NCBI RefSeq assembly: GCF_022899355.1
Contig: NZ_JALJCK010000002.1
Location: 1 to 64,000 of the forward strand
Reading direction: 5' to 3'
Origin: Shinella yambaruensis
Lineage (GTDB): Bacteria > Pseudomonadota > Alphaproteobacteria > Rhizobiales > Rhizobiaceae
DNA: 64,000 nucleotides
Part shown: in pieces, positions 43,930 to 54,096 of the stretch
Layout: every line of letters begins with the position of its first letter
Position numbering within the stretch: the first letter of the stretch is position 1
The notes under the pieces: model-generated
Told to the model about the DNA's origin: nothing
Databases searched by the model: none
What the model saw: the letters and a program-made list of their open reading frames with translations, nothing else
Made by a program: the position numbers and the translations under genes

Positions 43930-44853
43930 ATGACCCTTGCCGCCCATCCGCACGCCGTGCGGCCGCTCAGGAAGCGGATTGCCGACGCATCGGAACCCTA
44001 TCTCTACAGCGCGCCGGCGCTGATCCTCATCATCGCCGTCATGCTGGTGCCGCTGGTGCTCGGCATTTCCTATGCGTTCCGCGATATCCAGCTGCTGAAC
44101 CCGTTTTCCGGCGGCTTCATCGGGCTCGATCATTTTCGCGCGCTGGGTGAGGACCAAGCCTTCTTCCGGGCGCTGCGCAACACGCTGTGGTGGACGGGCG
44201 CCTCGGTCTTCCTGCAGTTCATCTTCGGCCTCATCCTCGCGCTGCTCCTGGACAAGCCCTTTGCCGGCCGCGGCCTGGCGCAGGCGCTGGTCTTCCTGCC
44301 CTGGGCCGTGCCGAGCTTCCTTGCCGGCCTCAACTGGGCCTGGCTGTTCAACCCGGTCATCGGCCCGCTGCCGCACTGGATGCATGCGCTCGGCATTCTC
44401 GATGCGCCGAACAACATCCTCTCCGACCCGCAGCTCGCCATGTGGGGACCGATCGCCGCCAATGTCTGGTGGGGCATTCCCTTCTTCGCCATCACCCTGC
44501 TTGCCGCGCTCCAGGCGATCCCGCGCGATCTCTACGAGGCGGCCAGCATCGACGGGGCAGGGCCGGTCCAGCGCTTCCTCTCGATCACCCTGCCGTTCCT
44601 CGCGCCCACAATCGCCATCACCATCCTGCTGCGCACCGTCTGGATCTCGAATTTCGCCGACCTCATCGTCGTCATGACGAATGGCGGGCCGGCCGACCGC
44701 ACGCAGATCGTCGCCAGCTACATCTTCACGCAGGCCTTCAAGCGCCTCGATTTCGGCTACGCCTCGGCCATCGCCCTCGTGCTGCTGGTCCTGCTGCTCG
44801 CCTATTCCATGCTGATCGTGCTTCTGCGCCAGACGCTGCTGAACAAGGGGTGA
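43930..44853 (+). CDS. Maltose-class ABC transporter permease (MalF/UgpA-like)
   Basis: A 307-residue inner-membrane protein with six helices and coupling motif YEAASIDGAGPVQRFLSITL (about 205-224). GGAAGCGAG precedes the ATG at 43930; an upstream TTG was not chosen. It partners the MalG-like permease 4 bp downstream. Confidence 0.93.
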   Translation: MTLAAHPHAVRPLRKRIADASEPYLYSAPALILIIAVMLVPLVLGISYAFRDIQLLNPFSGGFIGLDHFRALGEDQAFFRALRNTLWWTGASVFLQFIFGLILALLLDKPFAGRGLAQALVFLPWAVPSFLAGLNWAWLFNPVIGPLPHWMHALGILDAPNNILSDPQLAMWGPIAANVWWGIPFFAITLLAALQAIPRDLYEAASIDGAGPVQRFLSITLPFLAPTIAITILLRTVWISNFADLIVVMTNGGPADRTQIVASYIFTQAFKRLDFGYASAIALVLLVLLLAYSMLIVLLRQTLLNKG

Positions 44854-44857
44854 GACC

Positions 44858-45688
44858 ATGAGAAGCAAGCCTTTCCTCACCGTGGCGCACCGGCTCGCGA
44901 TCCTCGCCTACATCGTCGTCGCGCTCTTCCCGCTGTTCTGGCTGCTCAAGGTCTCGGTGACGCCGAACGACCTGCTCTACAGCGAGGGCGTGCGCATGTG
45001 GCCCTCGCGCGCCACCTTTGAGCACTATACGTTCGTCATCGCCCATAGCGCCTTTCCGACCTTCTTCAAGAACAGCCTGATCGTCGCCGGCTCGACGGCC
45101 GTGGCGGTCACGATCCTCGCCTCGCTCGCCGGCTACGCCCTGTCGCGCTTCCGTTTCCGGGCGAAGTACTGGATCGTCGCCTTGATGCTGGTCACGCAGA
45201 TGTTCCCGCTGGTCATGCTGGTCGCGCCGATCTTCAAGATGCTCTCGCCGCTCGGCCTCACCAACAGCCTGACCGGCCTCGTCATCGTCTACACCGCCTT
45301 CAACGTGCCCTTCGCCACCTTCCTCATGCAGTCCTTCTTCGACGGCATTCCGAGGGACCTGGAGGAGGCGGCGATGATCGACGGGGCGACGCAGTTCGTC
45401 GCCTTCCGCCAGATCATCCTGCCGCTGACGCTGCCCGGCATCGCCGCGACGCTCGGCTTCGTCTTCACCGCCGCCTGGAGCGAACTGCTCTTCGCGCTGA
45501 TGCTGATCTCCGGCAACGACGCGGCGACCTTCCCTGTCGGCCTTCTCACCTTCGTCTCGAAATTCTCGGTCGATTTCGGGCAGATGATGGCGGCGGGCAT
45601 TCTCGCGCTCATTCCGGCCTGCCTCTTCTTCCTCCTCATCCAGCGCTACCTCGTGCAGGGCCTGACGGCCGGCGCGGTAAAAGGCTGA
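44858..45688 (+). CDS. Maltose-class ABC transporter permease (MalG/UgpE-like)
   Basis: A 276-residue inner-membrane protein with six helices. The coupling motif LEEAAMIDGATQFVAFRQII is near residues 168-187. It is the second channel subunit of the importer, followed by the ATPase gene after 11 bp. Confidence 0.93.
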   Translation: MRSKPFLTVAHRLAILAYIVVALFPLFWLLKVSVTPNDLLYSEGVRMWPSRATFEHYTFVIAHSAFPTFFKNSLIVAGSTAVAVTILASLAGYALSRFRFRAKYWIVALMLVTQMFPLVMLVAPIFKMLSPLGLTNSLTGLVIVYTAFNVPFATFLMQSFFDGIPRDLEEAAMIDGATQFVAFRQIILPLTLPGIAATLGFVFTAAWSELLFALMLISGNDAATFPVGLLTFVSKFSVDFGQMMAAGILALIPACLFFLLIQRYLVQGLTAGAVKG

Positions 45689-45699
45689 AAGGGTCTTCC

Positions 45700-46767
45700 A
45701 TGGCTTCCATCGACATCCAGGACATCCGCAAGAGCTTCGGCACCTTTTCCGTGCTGCACGGCGTCGATCTCACCATCCGCGACGGCGAGTTCATCGTGCT
45801 GGTCGGCCCCTCGGGCTGCGGGAAATCCACGCTGCTGCGCATGATCGCGGGGCTGGAGGACGTTACGTCCGGCGACATCCGCATCGATGGCAGGCGGGTC
45901 AACGACCTTGCCCCGAAGGATCGCGACATCGCCATGGTGTTCCAGTCCTACGCGCTCTACCCGCATATGAGCGTCGCCGACAACATGAGCTACAGCCTGA
46001 AGCTCCGCCGCACCGCCAAGGAGAAGATCGCCAGTGCCGTCGGCGGGGCCGCTGCGAAACTCGGCCTCGATCCGCTGCTGGAGCGCCGCCCGCGCGCGCT
46101 TTCCGGCGGCCAGCGCCAGCGTGTCGCCATGGGCCGCGCCATCGTGCGCCAGCCGAAGGCCTTTCTCTTCGACGAGCCGCTGTCCAATCTCGATGCGCGC
46201 CTGCGCGAGCAGATGCGCGCCGAAATCAAGAAGTTGCACGGCGATCTTCATGCGACCTCCATCTACGTCACCCACGACCAGATCGAGGCCATGACGCTGG
46301 CGGACCGGATCGTCGCCATGCATGCCGGCGTCGTCCAGCAGGTCGGTACGCCGCTCGATCTTTACGACCGGCCGGCCAATCTCTTCGTCGCGGGCTTCAT
46401 CGGCTCGCCGGGCATGAACTTCTTCGAGGGCTGCTATCTCGTATCAGGCGACCAGGCGGAGCTGCGGCTGGCGAACGGGGTGACATTGCCCGTCCCGCAA
46501 AGGGCCGGCATCGAACCAGGCGCGACGGCGACGCTCGGTATCCGCCCCGAGCATGTGGTGCTCGATGCGCACGGCGCGCTGGAGGCGAAGGTCGACCTCA
46601 TCGAGCCGACGGGCTTCGGCATCATCATGCATGTGAGCATCCACGATGTCCCGATGAAAATTTTTACGCTCGACCGGGCGATGCTGGATCCCGGCCCGGC
46701 GGTCCGCGTCGACCTGCCGCAGGAGCGGCTTCACCTCTTCGGGACGCAGGGCCAGCGGGTGGAATGA
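45700..46767 (+). CDS. Maltose-class ABC transporter ATPase (MalK/UgpC-like)
   Basis: A 355-residue ATPase with Walker A GPSGCGKST (about 36-44), signature LSGGQRQRVAMGRAIVRQPK, Walker B FLFDEPLSNLDARLR and a C-terminal TOBE/OB domain with LGIRPEHVVLDA. It energises the two upstream permeases. It is the last gene of the FadR-lyase-transporter operon. Confidence 0.94.
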   Translation: MASIDIQDIRKSFGTFSVLHGVDLTIRDGEFIVLVGPSGCGKSTLLRMIAGLEDVTSGDIRIDGRRVNDLAPKDRDIAMVFQSYALYPHMSVADNMSYSLKLRRTAKEKIASAVGGAAAKLGLDPLLERRPRALSGGQRQRVAMGRAIVRQPKAFLFDEPLSNLDARLREQMRAEIKKLHGDLHATSIYVTHDQIEAMTLADRIVAMHAGVVQQVGTPLDLYDRPANLFVAGFIGSPGMNFFEGCYLVSGDQAELRLANGVTLPVPQRAGIEPGATATLGIRPEHVVLDAHGALEAKVDLIEPTGFGIIMHVSIHDVPMKIFTLDRAMLDPGPAVRVDLPQERLHLFGTQGQRVE

Positions 46768-46874
46768 AACGGGATCGTGAACACGATTTCGGTCCCGTCC
46801 AAAGACAATGTTAACCTTCATTTCCTAACCATCTACGCATCCCTATCGGCAATGATCGTCGAGTTTGCAGGTTC

Positions 46875-49598
46875 ATGCGTATTTCCAGAACAAACTTCTA
46901 CCCCATCCTTGAAACCGAAGAGGGAGCCGGCGAACAAGCGCCGTATTATTCCCGCGAAAACAATGCCTTGCCGGAATCCCTCCCGCAGGCCGACGATTGG
47001 CATGCGGCCGATGAGCCGGTCGCCAACGACGAGGACTATCGCCCGCGTTTCCGCTCGCCGGTGCTGCGGAGCTACGACCCCGGCCAGTATGCCGACGGAA
47101 GCTGGGAGAGCCATTTCTACATGGCGCCGAATGTCCGCTTCACGCGTACCCCCGACAAGGTCGCCGCCAGGATCGAGGAGGCGGCCGCGGAAGAGATGCA
47201 GCAGGCCGAGCCGGCGGTCGAGCAGGCCGTCCAGCCGGCGGCTCAGCCCGCCGAGATGGCGCCGCTTTCCCAGACGGAACTGCTGCAGCGCCTGCGCGAG
47301 GCGCTGGAGGAGCGCCGCCGCCGCTCCGAGGCGCAGCAGGCCGAGGCTGCCGCAGCGGCAGCCGTTGTCGAGCCGGTGCCGCCGCTGGTGCAGGCCGTGG
47401 TCGCCGCGGGCACGAGCGGAACGCCTGCCGATGCCGCCGTCGTGTTCAAGCCGGCCGGCCCGCTGCCGGCACCCGTTGCCGCAGCGGCGGTCGTCCCCGT
47501 CGCCAAACCGGCCATTTCCACCACGAAGCCAGCCGAGAAGACCGACGTGCGTACCGCAATCAGCCGTTTTGCCAATCTCTCCGACCACGCCTTCTGGGAG
47601 ACGCTGGTGCCGGACGAGGATGCGGTCGAGCGTCCGGCGAGGCCGGCCGTCGCCGTGGTGCGCATGCCGATGCCCGTTCCCGCGCCGGCCGCCGTGGCCG
47701 TGCCGAAGCCCGTCGCGGTTCCGGGGGTGCGTCAGGAAGTCCCCTCCATCGCCTCGCTCTTCCGCGTCGTCGAATGCCGCCCGGCTGTTGCCCGGACTGC
47801 GGCGGTCGAACTTGCTCCTGTTGCCGAGGTGAAGGCGGAGCCCGTGGCGGTCGTCGCGACCCCGGTCGTCGAGACGGTCGCTGAACCCGTTCCGGTCGTC
47901 GCCGAGGTCCAGCCCGGCCCGGTTGCCGCCACGCCGGCCGTCACCCCGGTTGCTGCTGTCGAGCCCGTGCGCGAAACCCCGTCCTCGGTGCTGTCGCGCG
48001 CCCGGCCGTTCCAGGTCATGATGGCGACGCCGGCCGGCGATGCCTACGAATATCCGCCGCGCGAACTCCTGCAGGAGCCTCCGGGCACCGTCGGCTACGT
48101 GCTGACCCAGGAACAGCTGGAGCAGAATGCCGGCCTCCTCGAAAGCGTGCTGGAAGATTTCGGCGTGCGCGGCGAGATCATCCATGTCCGCCCGGGTCCG
48201 GTCGTCACGCTCTATGAATTCGAGCCCGCGCCCGGCGTCAAATCCTCCCGCGTCATCGGCCTTGCCGACGATATCGCCCGCTCCATGTCGGCGCTGTCGG
48301 CGCGTGTCGCGGTCGTGCCCGGCCGCAACGTCATCGGCATCGAGCTGCCGAATGCGACCCGCGAGACCGTCTATTTCCGCGAGATGATCGAGAGCCAGGA
48401 TTTCGCCAAGACCGGCTTCAAGCTGCCGATCTGCCTCGGCAAGACCATCGGCGGCGAACCCGTCATCGCGGAACTCGCCAAGATGCCGCATCTGCTCGTC
48501 GCCGGCACCACCGGCTCGGGCAAGTCCGTTGCCATCAACACGATGATCCTGTCGCTGCTCTACCGCTTCCGTCCGGAAGAATGCCGCCTGATCATGGTCG
48601 ACCCCAAGATGCTGGAACTGTCGATCTATGACGGCATCCCGCATCTGCTGACCCCCGTCGTTACCGATCCGAAGAAGGCCGTCATGGCGCTGAAATGGGC
48701 GGTGCGCGAGATGGAGGACCGTTACCGGAAGATGTCCCGCCTCGGCGTGCGCAATATCGACGGTTACAACAACCGCGTCGCCGCCGCGCGCGACAAGGGC
48801 GAGACGATCTCGATCAGCGTCCAGACCGGCTTCGACAAGGGAACCGGCGAGGCGATCCACGAGGAGCAGGAGCTCGCTCTCGATCCGATGCCCTATATCG
48901 TCGTCATCGTCGACGAGATGGCCGACCTGATGATGGTCGCCGGCAAGGAGATCGAAGGCGCGATCCAGCGGCTCGCCCAGATGGCGCGTGCCGCCGGCAT
49001 CCACCTGATCATGGCGACGCAGCGCCCCTCGGTCGACGTCATCACGGGCACGATCAAGGCCAACTTCCCGACGCGTATCTCCTTCCAGGTGACGTCGAAG
49101 ATCGACAGCCGCACCATCCTCGGCGAGCAGGGCGCCGAACAGCTGCTCGGCCAGGGCGACATGCTGCACATGGCCGGCGGCGGGCGGATTTCCCGCGTGC
49201 ATGGTCCTTTCGTCTCAGACGAGGAGGTCGAAAAGGTCGTGTTGCATCTGAAGGCCCAGGGTCGCCCGGAATATCTGGAGACCGTGACGGCCGAGGAAGA
49301 GGAAGAAGAGGACGAGAAGCCGGCGGCCGGCGGCGCGGTGTTCGACAAGGGCGATATCGCGGCGGAAGACGGCGACGACCTCTACGAGAAGGCCGTCAAG
49401 GTCGTCATGCGCGACCGCAAGTGCTCGACGTCCTATATCCAGCGGCGCCTTGCCGTCGGTTACAACCGCGCCGCCTCCCTCGTCGAGCGCATGGAGAAGG
49501 AAGGCCTCGTCGGCCCCGCCAACCATGTCGGCAAGCGCGAGATCATCTCCGGCGAGCGCGGCAGCTTCCAGGCGCCAGAGCCGAGCGACGACGAGTGA
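46875..49598 (+). CDS. ftsK: FtsK-family DNA translocase lacking the membrane domain
   Basis: A 907-residue protein. There are no transmembrane helices in the N-terminal half. Instead residues 1 to about 380 are a Pro/Ala/Val/Glu-rich linker. The alpha-beta motor follows, with Walker A GTTGSGKS (about 543-550) and Walker [16 protein letters not shown]-terminal gamma domain ([20 protein letters not shown], about 855-874) binds orienting DNA sequences. FtsK normally anchors at the septum by four helices, so this looks like a soluble paralogue. A terminator follows. Confidence 0.92.
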   Translation: MRISRTNFYPILETEEGAGEQAPYYSRENNALPESLPQADDWHAADEPVANDEDYRPRFRSPVLRSYDPGQYADGSWESHFYMAPNVRFTRTPDKVAARIEEAAAEEMQQAEPAVEQAVQPAAQPAEMAPLSQTELLQRLREALEERRRRSEAQQAEAAAAAAVVEPVPPLVQAVVAAGTSGTPADAAVVFKPAGPLPAPVAAAAVVPVAKPAISTTKPAEKTDVRTAISRFANLSDHAFWETLVPDEDAVERPARPAVAVVRMPMPVPAPAAVAVPKPVAVPGVRQEVPSIASLFRVVECRPAVARTAAVELAPVAEVKAEPVAVVATPVVETVAEPVPVVAEVQPGPVAATPAVTPVAAVEPVRETPSSVLSRARPFQVMMATPAGDAYEYPPRELLQEPPGTVGYVLTQEQLEQNAGLLESVLEDFGVRGEIIHVRPGPVVTLYEFEPAPGVKSSRVIGLADDIARSMSALSARVAVVPGRNVIGIELPNATRETVYFREMIESQDFAKTGFKLPICLGKTIGGEPVIAELAKMPHLLVAGTTGSGKSVAINTMILSLLYRFRPEECRLIMVDPKMLELSIYDGIPHLLTPVVTDPKKAVMALKWAVREMEDRYRKMSRLGVRNIDGYNNRVAAARDKGETISISVQTGFDKGTGEAIHEEQELALDPMPYIVVIVDEMADLMMVAGKEIEGAIQRLAQMARAAGIHLIMATQRPSVDVITGTIKANFPTRISFQVTSKIDSRTILGEQGAEQLLGQGDMLHMAGGGRISRVHGPFVSDEEVEKVVLHLKAQGRPEYLETVTAEEEEEEDEKPAAGGAVFDKGDIAAEDGDDLYEKAVKVVMRDRKCSTSYIQRRLAVGYNRAASLVERMEKEGLVGPANHVGKREIISGERGSFQAPEPSDDE

Positions 49599-49670
49599 CA
49601 GTTGCGCCGGCGGCGATTGCCCAGCCGCCGGGCATTTGTCCTACTTATTTGAATCGCAACGCATTTCTTG

Positions 49671-49699
49671 ATCCGGCCCGCCAGCGCGGGCCGGATTTT
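49671..49699 (+). terminator. Rho-independent terminator after ftsK-like gene
   Basis: An 11-bp perfect stem ATCCGGCCCGC/GCGGGCCGGAT with a CAGC loop is followed by TTTT, 73 bp downstream of the stop. Confidence 0.9.
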
Positions 49700-49844
49700 C
49701 GTCATGTCCACGGGAAATTTGTTGCGCCTGTCACATTTAATCGATTTGGCTTGGAATAGGGTCTTTCCGGCCTGTTGCATATGGCGGAACGATCTGTGAA
49801 TAGTGCCGCCGACCCGAGAAACCGGCATCCAAAGGAGGACAGGA

Positions 49845-50888
49845 ATGGCATTGATCACCATGCGGCAACTGCTCGATCACGCAGCGGAGAACGACTACGC
49901 ACTGCCCGCATTCAACGTCAATAACCTGGAATATATCCAGGCGGTCATGCGCGCGGCGGATGCGACGGATTCTCCGGTGATCCTGCAGGCGAGCCGCGGT
50001 GCGCGCGCCTATGCGGGCGATGCTTTCCTGCGCCACCTGATCCTCGGCGCGGCCGAGGAATATCCGCATATCCCGGTCTGCCTTCACCTCGACCACGGCG
50101 ACCAGCCCTCCACCTGCATTTCGGCCATCACCAACGGCTTCACCTCCGTCATGATGGACGGTTCGCTGCTCGCCGATGGCAAGACCGTCGCCAGCTACGA
50201 ATACAATGTCGACGTGACGGCGGAGGTCGTGAAGATCGCGCACGCGGCCGGCGTTTCGGTCGAAGGTGAGCTTGGCTGTCTCGGCAACCTGGAAACGGGT
50301 GCCGGCGACAAGGAAGACGGCCACGGCTTCGAGGGCAAGCTTTCCCGCGAGGAACTGCTGACCGACCCGGACCAGGCGCTCGACTTCGTCTCCAGGACCG
50401 GCGTCGACGCGCTGGCCGTCGCCATCGGCACCAGCCACGGCGCCTACAAGTTCACCCGCGCGCCGGACGGCGACATCCTGTCGATCGACACGATCGCGAA
50501 GATCAACAAGAAGCTGCCGAACACGCATCTCGTCATGCACGGCTCCTCCTCGGTTCCGCAGGACCTGCAGGATCTGTTCACCGCCTATGGCGGCGAGATG
50601 AAGCAGACCTGGGGCGTTCCGGTCGCCGAGATCCAGAAGGCCATCCCGCTCGGCGTGCGCAAGGTCAATATCGACACGGACCTGCGCCTTGCCATGACCG
50701 GCACCATCCGCAAGAACTTCAAGGAGAAGCCGGACAATTTCGACCCGCGCAACTACCTGAAGCCGGCGACCGCCCTGATGGCGGACGTCTGCAAGGAGCG
50801 CTTCGAAGCCTTCCGCACCGCGGGCAAGGCCTCCGGCATCCGCATCAAGCGCCTGCCCGACATGGCGAAGTTCTACGCCACCAAGTAA
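49845..50888 (+). CDS. fba: Class II fructose-bisphosphate aldolase
   Basis: A 347-residue zinc aldolase. [19 protein letters not shown] is near residue 20, and the zinc-binding HLDHGDQ near 81-87. [10 protein letters not shown] and HGAYKF (zinc histidine) are also present, as is [10 protein letters not shown] near 227-236. It cleaves fructose 1,6-bisphosphate to dihydroxyacetone phosphate and glyceraldehyde 3-phosphate. AAAGGAGG precedes the ATG at 49845. It is monocistronic, between a terminator and a palindromic repeat. Confidence 0.95.
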   Translation: MALITMRQLLDHAAENDYALPAFNVNNLEYIQAVMRAADATDSPVILQASRGARAYAGDAFLRHLILGAAEEYPHIPVCLHLDHGDQPSTCISAITNGFTSVMMDGSLLADGKTVASYEYNVDVTAEVVKIAHAAGVSVEGELGCLGNLETGAGDKEDGHGFEGKLSREELLTDPDQALDFVSRTGVDALAVAIGTSHGAYKFTRAPDGDILSIDTIAKINKKLPNTHLVMHGSSSVPQDLQDLFTAYGGEMKQTWGVPVAEIQKAIPLGVRKVNIDTDLRLAMTGTIRKNFKEKPDNFDPRNYLKPATALMADVCKERFEAFRTAGKASGIRIKRLPDMAKFYATK

Positions 50889-50947
50889 GCTTTCGGCCTC
50901 CTGGCCTACCGCAGGGCAATCGCATGTGGGGCAAGACGATGCCGTAA

Positions 50948-51076
50948 CCCCTTCTCCCCCGCGGGGAGAAGGTGGCCCGAAGGGCCGGATGAGGGGGGTG
51001 GTTCGGACAAATCCTTTACGCCTTCGACCTCCCCCTCATCCGCCTGCCGGCACCTTCTCCCCCCCGGGGGAGAAGG
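50948..51076. repeat. Imperfect palindromic repeat downstream of fba
   Basis: The left arm begins CCCTTCTCCCCCGCGGGGAG (50948) and the right arm is its imperfect inversion ending GGGGGAGAAGGG (51030-51076). The inner segment GGATGAGGGGG pairs with CCCCCTCATCC. It resembles a palindrome family frequent in rhizobial genomes (recalled). It fills part of the 444-bp gap between fba and lldD; the remainder should hold the lldD promoter. Confidence 0.85.
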
Positions 51077-51332
51077 GATCTGGGGCGATGACTGCATTCC
51101 ATATGCGATTGCCCTCCCGGTCTGCCGGTAGGGCGATTTTCCTTGCGGCTCCGGCTACCGGTCAGGAAATGCGCATTGACAGCGCCGCCGCACCATTCCT
51201 TATTCCTGAATATCTCATTCATATGAGGATGCATCTTTCCTGCCGAAACCGGCAGGAAGCCGTTGCAGGCCTGTGCGCCCCCTCGTAAAAGAATGCGATC
51301 CCGAAAAGCCGGATGATGCGAGGACAGACAGC

Positions 51333-52481
51333 ATGAGCGTAGACCAGGCCCTGACGATCGCGGACCTCAAGGACCGGGCGCGCCGCCGCGTGCCGAAGAT
51401 GTTCTTCGACTACGCGGATTCCGGCGCCTGGACGGAGGGCACCTACCGGGCCAACGAGGACGATTTCCACAAGGTCAAGCTGCGCCAGCGCGTGCTCGTC
51501 GACATGACCAACCGCTCGCTGGCCAGCGAGATGATCGGCGAGCCGGTGTCGATGCCCGTCGCGCTCGCACCGACCGGGCTCACCGGCATGCAGCATGCCG
51601 ATGGCGAGATGCTCGCCGCGCAGGCGGCGGAGGAGGCCGGCGTGCCCTTCACGCTGTCCACCATGAGCATCTGCTCGATCGAGGACGTGCGCTCCGTCAC
51701 GTCGAAACCCTTCTGGTTCCAGCTCTACGTGATGCAGGACAAGGATTTCGTCCATAACCTCATCGACCGGGCCAAGGCGGCCGGCTGCTCGGCGCTGGTG
51801 CTGACGCTCGACCTGCAGATCCTCGGCCAGCGCCACAAGGACCTGCGCAACGGCCTCTCCGCCCCGCCGCGCTTCACGCCGAAACACGTCTGGCAGATGG
51901 CGACACGGCCGTTCTGGTGCCTCGACATGCTCGGCACGAAGCGCCGCACCTTCGGCAACATCGTCGGCCACGCCAAGGGCGTGACGGACCTCTCCTCGCT
52001 CTCCTCCTGGACCTCGGAACAGTTCGACCCGCAGCTGTCCTGGAAGGACATCGCATGGATCCGCGACCGCTGGGGCGGCAAGCTCATCCTCAAGGGCATC
52101 CTCGACGAGGAGGACGCGCGCATGTCGCTCGACAGCGGCGCCGACGCCATCATCGTCTCCAACCATGGCGGCCGCCAGCTCGACGGCGCCGCTTCCTCGA
52201 TCAGCATGCTGCCGCGCATCGTCGATGCCGTCGGCGACAGGATGGAGGTTCATCTCGACGGCGGCATCCGCTCCGGCCAGGATGTCCTCAAGGCGCTCTG
52301 CTACGGCGCCAAGGGCACCTATATCGGCCGCCCCTTCCTCTACGGCCTCGGCGCCGGCGGCAAGGCGGGCGTGCGCCGCGCGCTCGAGATCATCCGCAAG
52401 GAACTCGACGTCACCCTGGCGCTCTGCGGCGAACGCGACGTGAAGAACCTGTCGCGGAAGAACCTGCACACCGATCTTTGA
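51333..52481 (+). CDS. lldD: FMN-dependent L-lactate dehydrogenase family protein
   Basis: A 382-residue alpha-hydroxyacid oxidase-family flavoprotein. MFFDYADSGAWTEGTYRAN (about 23-41), the FMN-binding LTLDLQILGQRHKDLRNG (about 151-168) and the catalytic SNHGGRQLDGA (His near 277) are all present. It oxidises L-lactate to pyruvate and feeds electrons to quinone or cytochrome. Glycolate or mandelate-type substrates are alternatives within the family. The ATG at 51333 lies after AGGACAGACAGC. Confidence 0.92.
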   Translation: MSVDQALTIADLKDRARRRVPKMFFDYADSGAWTEGTYRANEDDFHKVKLRQRVLVDMTNRSLASEMIGEPVSMPVALAPTGLTGMQHADGEMLAAQAAEEAGVPFTLSTMSICSIEDVRSVTSKPFWFQLYVMQDKDFVHNLIDRAKAAGCSALVLTLDLQILGQRHKDLRNGLSAPPRFTPKHVWQMATRPFWCLDMLGTKRRTFGNIVGHAKGVTDLSSLSSWTSEQFDPQLSWKDIAWIRDRWGGKLILKGILDEEDARMSLDSGADAIIVSNHGGRQLDGAASSISMLPRIVDAVGDRMEVHLDGGIRSGQDVLKALCYGAKGTYIGRPFLYGLGAGGKAGVRRALEIIRKELDVTLALCGERDVKNLSRKNLHTDL

Positions 52482-52522
52482 GCGGGGCTGGCGGGGCAGC
52501 AGGGTTCATGCGAGAATGCGGC

Positions 52523-52759
52523 ATGGCCAAGCGTGACGACATTTCCAAGGACCTTGATCGCCGCATCGATGCGCTGGCGGCACGGTCGTCCTTGACCCGC
52601 GGGCAGATCATCGAGGATGCGCTGGCGCATGGCCGCTCGCTTGCCTGGCAGGAAAAATGGATCGAGGGCGTCGAGGCAGGGCTTGCCGATGCGGAGCGCG
52701 GCGACTTTGCGAGCGAGGACGAGATCGCGCTCGTCCTCAACAAATATGCAGCGCGCTGA
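52523..52759 (+). CDS. Antitoxin-like ribbon-helix-helix protein (CopG/ParD type)
   Basis: A 78-residue protein whose first half (ISKDLDRRIDALAARSSLTR) is a ribbon-helix-helix DNA-binding domain. The C-terminal helix would wrap the toxin. An in-frame ATG five codons upstream (52508) is possible. The ParE-like toxin gene follows after 6 bp, making a type II toxin-antitoxin pair. Confidence 0.8.
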   Translation: MAKRDDISKDLDRRIDALAARSSLTRGQIIEDALAHGRSLAWQEKWIEGVEAGLADAERGDFASEDEIALVLNKYAAR

Positions 52760-52765
52760 TCGCCG

Positions 52766-53056
52766 ATGGCGAAGGTCGTCTGGACCCGCCGTTATCTTCG
52801 GGAGCTTGAGGCGATAGGCGACTACATCGCCGAGCGCAATCCTGCCGCTGCAGCGCGCACCGTAACGGCTATCCACAGCCGCACCCGGCGCCTACTGACC
52901 GACAATCCCTTCATCGGGCGGCCCGGCGAGATCGCGGGAACGCGAGAGCTCGTCGTGCCGGGGACACCCTATATCGTCGCCTATCGTGTGCTGGAAACCC
53001 GAATCGACGTTCTCTTCGTGCAGCATGGCGCGGGGGAATGGCCAGACACCTTTTGA
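52766..53056 (+). CDS. ParE/RelE-family toxin
   Basis: A 96-residue protein. WTRRYLRELEAIGDYIAERN at the N-terminus and FIGRPGEIAGTRELVVPGTP followed by YIVAYRV match the RelE/ParE fold. ParE members inhibit gyrase and RelE members cut mRNA; the LEAIGDYIAERNP pattern favours ParE. It is paired with the CopG-like antitoxin upstream and ends 3 bp from a convergent gene. Confidence 0.85.
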   Translation: MAKVVWTRRYLRELEAIGDYIAERNPAAAARTVTAIHSRTRRLLTDNPFIGRPGEIAGTRELVVPGTPYIVAYRVLETRIDVLFVQHGAGEWPDTF

Positions 53057-53059
53057 CCG

Positions 53060-54094
53060 TCAGGCGCCCTCGAACCCCTGCAGGACATTCACCGCGTTGA
53101 TGCCGAGGGCGTCCACCGCGTAGCCGCCTTCCATGACGAAGAGTATCGGGAGGGCAAAGTCGGCGATGCGGCGGCCGATGGTGAGGAAATGCTCGCTTTC
53201 CAGCTTGAACTGCGAGATCGGGTCTTCCTTGAATGCATCGACGCCGAGCGAGATGACGAGGGCGGTCGGGGCGTAGGCGCCGATCCGTGCATGCGCATCC
53301 TCGAAGGCGGCCTGCCATTCGAGCCAGCCGGTGCCGGCGGGGAGGGGATAGTTGAGGTTGAAGCCCTCGCCCCGGCCGGCCCCGCGCTCGCGGGCATAGC
53401 CGAGGTGGAAGGGAAACTCGAAATCCGGGTCGCCGTGCAGGCTCGCCAGCAGAACGTCGTCGCGGTCGTAGAAGATCTCCTGCGTGCCGTTGCCATGGTG
53501 GTAGTCGACGTCGAAGATCGCGACGCGGGCGTGGCCGTTGTCGAGGAAGCGCTGGGCGGCGATGGCGGCATTGTTGAGATAGCAGTAGCCGCCGAAGAAA
53601 TCGCGGCCGGCATGGTGGCCGGGCGGGCGGCAGAGCGCGAAGGCGGCGCGTTCGCCGGACAGCACGGCATCGGTGCCGGCAAGCGCCGTGTCGGCGGCGC
53701 GCCTGGCGGCCTGCCAGGTGGTCTCGGTGATCGAGCCCGCCATGTCGAAGGAATAATAGGAAAGCCGCGCATCGAGGCCGGACGGCGGGGCGTCGAGCAT
53801 CGGCATCGAGCGGTGACGCCAGCTATAGGGCCAGACCTCGCCGTCGCGGCCGGCGGCGCGCCATTCGGCAAAGACGTTCTGCAGGAAATCGAGATAGTCC
53901 GGCGTGTGGACACGCTCGATGGCTGCGCGGTCATAGGCGGGGGGCTCGATCACCGGGCCGAGGCCGACCTCCTTGACGCGCCTGAGAACGATTTCGGCAC
54001 GCTCCGGCTTCTCGAAGGTCTCGACGATGCGGCCGAAGGACAGTTCCATGCCGCTGTGATGCAGGTGATGATCGGCGGTATAGAAGGTTTTCAT
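53060..54094 (-). CDS. Acetylpolyamine amidohydrolase (class II histone-deacetylase family)
   Basis: A 344-residue zinc deacetylase. The catalytic GHHAG pair (His160, His161), zinc ligands in DVDYHHGNG (Asp197, His199) and GVDAFKEDP (Asp286), and Tyr325 (EGGY) are all present. Length and spacing match bacterial acetylpolyamine amidohydrolases. It would release acetate from acetylated putrescine or spermidine. It follows a glutamine-synthetase-like gene by 2 bp, in a unit with an aminotransferase and next to an AraC regulator. Confidence 0.92.
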   Translation of the reverse strand: MKTFYTADHHLHHSGMELSFGRIVETFEKPERAEIVLRRVKEVGLGPVIEPPAYDRAAIERVHTPDYLDFLQNVFAEWRAAGRDGEVWPYSWRHRSMPMLDAPPSGLDARLSYYSFDMAGSITETTWQAARRAADTALAGTDAVLSGERAAFALCRPPGHHAGRDFFGGYCYLNNAAIAAQRFLDNGHARVAIFDVDYHHGNGTQEIFYDRDDVLLASLHGDPDFEFPFHLGYARERGAGRGEGFNLNYPLPAGTGWLEWQAAFEDAHARIGAYAPTALVISLGVDAFKEDPISQFKLESEHFLTIGRRIADFALPILFVMEGGYAVDALGINAVNVLQGFEGA

Positions 54095-54096
54095 GA

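Noticed and set aside
46833-49202. 789-codon minus-strand open frame
   Set aside because: It is antisense to the ftsK-like gene and has the His/Arg/Asp-rich composition of GC-rich shadow frames; the sense frame has clear motor motifs.
46875-49598. Phage or plasmid transfer origin for the FtsK-like motor
   Set aside because: No phage, conjugation or integrase gene is nearby; the gamma domain and surrounding housekeeping genes fit a chromosomal FtsK paralogue.
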